This document shows, piece after piece, positions 60,628 to 64,000 of a stretch of DNA of 64,000 nt (position 1 is the stretch's first letter; the number at the start of each line of letters is the position of its first letter). A program made the position numbers and the translations under genes. The notes under the pieces were generated by a model that saw nothing but the letters and a program-made list of their open reading frames with translations, did not search any database and was not told where the DNA came from. Location: contig OU612070.1 of NCBI GenBank assembly GCA_914767715.1, positions 327,501 to 391,500 of the forward strand. The letters are read 5' to 3'. This stretch comes from Membranipora membranacea. Lineage: Eukaryota > Bryozoa > Gymnolaemata > Cheilostomatida > Membraniporidae.

Positions 60628-63240
60628 CTGAAATAAAAAACGACAAATTGAGGTTCAGTTACCGTAAGACTATCGGCAACATAATATGGAGTTTTGAGCT
60701 TTGCAATACACAAAGCACATAAGCCATGTTTTCAGTTGCAACTATAACAAGGTTCATTTTTACAAAATGTTCCTTCATGTTCTCCAAGAGAGTGATAAAC
60801 AGGTGTCAGTTAGCTTTGCACTTTGCAAACATAGATAACATATATTCATTCTACTTTTCAATGTATTAACTAATTTACTCCCTAGGATGAAAAAAAAAAA
60901 AAAAGATTTTCCTGTGAAACTTTCCGACATTGAAAGTTTCCTCTCATAAAAATAGTTCGGCTGCAGTCGATTCTACAGGACTGGTGTCAACTTGTTATTG
61001 TATCAGCCAGTCGATCGGTGAAATTATGGGCAAAATATAAGTCTCATTGGCTCTAAATGTAGGCTTCCTTTTTCATTGTTAAATCATCGCCCTCACACTG
61101 GTACATGGTATTAGAAAAGTATATTTTTTTCTCATTTAAAAAACCTTTTTCCTTTCATCATAAAAATGTCAGAGAAAATGAGCGGCTTTAGTTAGAAAAG
61201 GAAATATAACCACCAGCTAATGATGATTAATCAACTGGATGTTTTTCTTCCTTATTTTTTTATCTATATAACTCAATCTTTGCCCCTCTGACTGATGATA
61301 TCAGAGGTTTACGGGATAAGAAGCTGATACAGTCGTGTATATCCTCATCCAGTCCAGCCTCACCCCACCAAGTATTAATTGTGTCAGATAGACGTCAGAT
61401 AGCACTGCTGAAGGACATGGGGCCATCTAGGGCTGCACCAATCCTGTCTAATTTTGAATGCCTCTGTGCAGATGTGTTATGGTGTGATTTTAACAACTTT
61501 AACAAATTTGGATTGGCTAGCCAGGGAATAAAAAAATCCAATAAAAAGTTCTGTTCATGTTGAATTTTAGGCTAAGTGTTAACATAGTACACCAATATAA
61601 TGGAGCAACACCCTAATCCTCAGCTTTCAGTTTTTCCCAGTATCACATTTATATATATGACGAGCCAAGCCCTACACTGGCCAGCCCTACAAGCCAAACC
61701 CTACACTGGCCAAGCTCTAACTTTTCTATGGGCTGTCATACAATGACAGTGCACAAGTTAGACTTTACTTATATCCTTATCATCTACGTATGATATATAC
61801 ACAGAGTAAGGACATATCTTACTCTGCGATATATACACAGAGTAAGGACATATCTTACTCAGCGATATATACACAGAGTAAGGACATATCTTACTCGGCG
61901 ATATATAGATAGACATGTTTCCTTATTGAGAAATATTCAGTGAGATCAGACTGCAGATGAGGACACAGATATATCTGTGAGCAGAGCAATGCTTCCTCTC
62001 TTAGTGTCTAATTAGTAATTACAGGGTCAGATCACCTCAAATAACCTGTCATCCACACTAACACTATATAAAGACATTAACAATTTTTAGTATTGTCAGA
62101 AAGTATTTCACAATTTAATGTATTTACGAGCTTTTTTTTGCAATAGTAATTTTTGCAATACTAATGCTGTGTGGTTGTTGTAATATAAGACTTAGAGAGG
62201 AGTATCCAGGTAGGAGACAGTGAGGGTGGGGGGGGGGTATAATAAGATCTGAATGAGTCGGATACTAAAATTATAGAGATAACCTCCCCAAAAAAGTCAA
62301 ATAGCTGGTGGTAGTGGACTATCATGTTTCCTGATTGGATCATTTGTGGATCTCAGTACAAGAAACAACTTTGTTCATAAATCAGTTTTCATAATTTGCT
62401 TCAAAAGTCAGTAACAGAATGGAAGTGATCCTGTTTTCAACGGACAGTCTGGTAGACGGATAATAGTCTGACCCTACCACAAATTTTGATTCATCCACAT
62501 ATATGCATTTTGTAAAAAAATAATAATGGACAGTTTAGGTTTTTTTCTCCAAAGATTGAATTCATGAGATATTTTGTAACGTCGTTTATTTCAATTATAT
62601 TCCCGTAACAAAATCCCTCCACCATCCATCGTCCTCTTACAAGTCTACTCGATTATAAACAATTTTTTCATTTGTGAGATTTAATTTAAATCTTACTGAT
62701 GTATGATTCCAGCGATATCAGTCTGATATTACCAAACCAGATCACTTTACTCAATATGGACATCATTTATAAAGTCACAGAATAGTACATGGAATCCCTG
62801 GTGTGCCTATTTTTAGCCCCTAAATGATTGTACTTTTACAGAGAGGAATGCGGGCCAGTTATACCCGCAGATATGTAAGGATAGAGGATTTGTTGCTTTC
62901 CCTACTCTATATATAACCACTATGCGTACGTGACAGTAAGACTGTGCACACATAACAGGAGATCCCCAGTTACCAGGTGATCCCAAATACCTGGACACCC
63001 TCTACAAGGTCTAATCTCTGTTTACACCCCCATGTGGAGGTGAATGAGATGAAACCCAAACATGGGCCTACAATCAATATGACTCATTGATGTTTCTTTT
63101 TAGGCCAAAAAACTTCTTTACCAAAATGATGTTTGTGGACAGCCCTCTTAGTTTCGATAAGGAAACGCAGAATCTTATGATGACCAGTAGTCAGCAAATA
63201 GTGAAATAGGGATCACTCTCCCAAGTTTTACATGGTCAAC
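60628..63240. other. Presumed long intron or upstream region of the BRMS1-like gene
   Basis: No coiled-coil exon was recognised. A minus-strand open stretch at about 61265-61385 (TWWGEAGLDEDIHDC) looks coding-like but is not part of any family I recognise. It also holds a 36-bp repeat (three copies, 61793-61900), a short CCCTACACTGGCC repeat at about 61667-61710 and a G run near 62226. Confidence 0.4.
61793..61900. repeat. 36-bp tandem repeat
   Basis: Three copies of a unit containing GATATATACACAGAGTAAGG. Confidence 0.85.
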
Positions 63241-63756
63241 AATAGACAGTTTTCTGAGCTCTAATTTATGCCTCAATTCGGAGTTGTCCTCTCTCCAGTT
63301 TGGTACTTTTAACCCACGCCGCATAGGAAAAACCTGCTGAAAGAGGGTTATCTTGAAAACTGCTTATGTTAGGATAAAAATGAGTTTTGATTCAGAGTCT
63401 GCACCATTGAAAACCCTCCGAGACAGGGTTTCCAAATCATTGGAGGCTTGAATGTTGATAAATCTAAATTTCAGTGACGAAACTCATGAAAAACTCTGCC
63501 AAATTGTCCGCAAAACAGGCAGAAAATGCTATAATTGACTATCCAAATACTAAAATTATTTCCCAAACTATGTCCATATGAGTTTTCAATGCTGCAGATT
63601 CTGAATCAAAAATAATTTTTATCCTTTTAAAAGCGGTTATCAAGATAACCCTCTTTTCAGCACATTTTCCCTATGCGGCGCAGGTTAAAAGTACCAAACT
63701 GGAGAGAGGACAACTCCGAATTGAGGCCTAAATCGGAGCTCAGAAAACTGTCTATT
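63241..63756. mobile_element. Foldback element with about 160-bp inverted arms
   Basis: The left arm (about 63241-63402) begins AATAGACAGTTTTCTGAGCT and the right arm (about 63595-63756) is its inverted, roughly 85-90 percent similar copy. Shared internal blocks include GAATTGAGG/CTCAATTC, GGAGTTGTCCTCTCTCCAGT and GGTTATCTTGA. No coding capacity. Target duplication is not clear. Confidence 0.8.
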
Positions 63757-64000
63757 ATGCAAGTTTGTGTTAGTTTTCCTGAAAATATGTTTACAAAATG
63801 CTAATTTGTGGTTTGAAGTAAAGGACATGTCAGGTCTTTTTTCAGACTGAGTTTCTACCATTATTTACTTATATAGCATTGCTATAAAATTCAATTTCTG
63901 AAGTTAAAAGTCTGATTGTGATAAAATCACTGCAATATTCCATTATCAGATGAGCCGACTAGTCCCTAACCTGACCCAGGCTCAGATGACACAAACCCTC

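Noticed and set aside
61265-61385. Upstream exon of the BRMS1-like gene
   Set aside because: The open stretch has no coiled-coil character and does not match the N-terminal half of that family.

Overview
This is eukaryotic, almost certainly invertebrate-animal, nuclear DNA. The genes have many short exons joined by GT-AG introns. Recognisable animal proteins (DPP III, a BRMS1/SUDS3-family Sin3 subunit, a death-domain protein of the DTHD1/PIDD type, Ig-domain proteins) sit among tRNA-containing transposons, a LINE and many minisatellites. A sponge, cnidarian or other early-branching animal would fit, but the species cannot be fixed from the sequence. Every supported gene is on the minus strand. 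There is no sign of bacterial organisation.

Layout from right to left, which is the direction of transcription. (1) 57.2-60.6 kb holds the 3' part of a BRMS1/BRMS1-like gene, four exons to the stop codon; its N-terminal coiled-coil exons were not found. (2) 43.26-55.21 kb is a complete 15-exon gene for a 768-residue ZU5/UPA-like plus death-domain protein, closest to DTHD1. (3) 39.2-42.6 kb is a transposon cluster: a pogo/Tigger-like element, a broken LINE reverse transcriptase, a tRNA-bearing hAT-type element inserted in that LINE, and a long hairpin. (4) 31.16-39.14 kb is a complete 15-exon dipeptidyl peptidase III gene (724 residues) with an intact HELLGH zinc site. (5) 22-29.7 kb and 13.5-18.2 kb are two paralogous Ig-domain genes, each with a signal-peptide exon followed by phase-1 Ig exons called here A, B, C and D. 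Degenerate A, C and D exons lie at 22.0-23.3 kb, and another D exon is at the left edge. A recent 1.46 kb tandem duplication copied exon A in the left gene. (6) 8.1-11.6 kb is a multi-exon member of an uncharacterised, probably multicopy family, with three frame breaks. The rest of 0.3-8 kb and 11.6-13.5 kb shows little.

Each gene model was tested by checking that splice phases join and that total coding length divides by three. The death-domain gene and DPP3 models close exactly.

The most unusual theme is tandem duplication at splice sites. The 5' splice site of death-domain exon 4 is present in six 37-bp copies. That of DPP3 exon 6 is present in two 27-bp copies. The 3' splice site of death-domain exon 12 is copied about three times. 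The last codons and stop of DPP3 are repeated into the 3' flank. Many other intronic minisatellites begin within a few tens of bases of a splice site. The 39-bp array at 51.2-53.9 kb, about 70 copies, contains a 31-unit (1,209 bp) higher-order duplication. It produces a spurious 998-codon open frame.

Two copies of a hAT-type element carry a tRNA-like segment. Both have 8-bp target duplications, and one has its empty site preserved in the tandemly duplicated neighbour.
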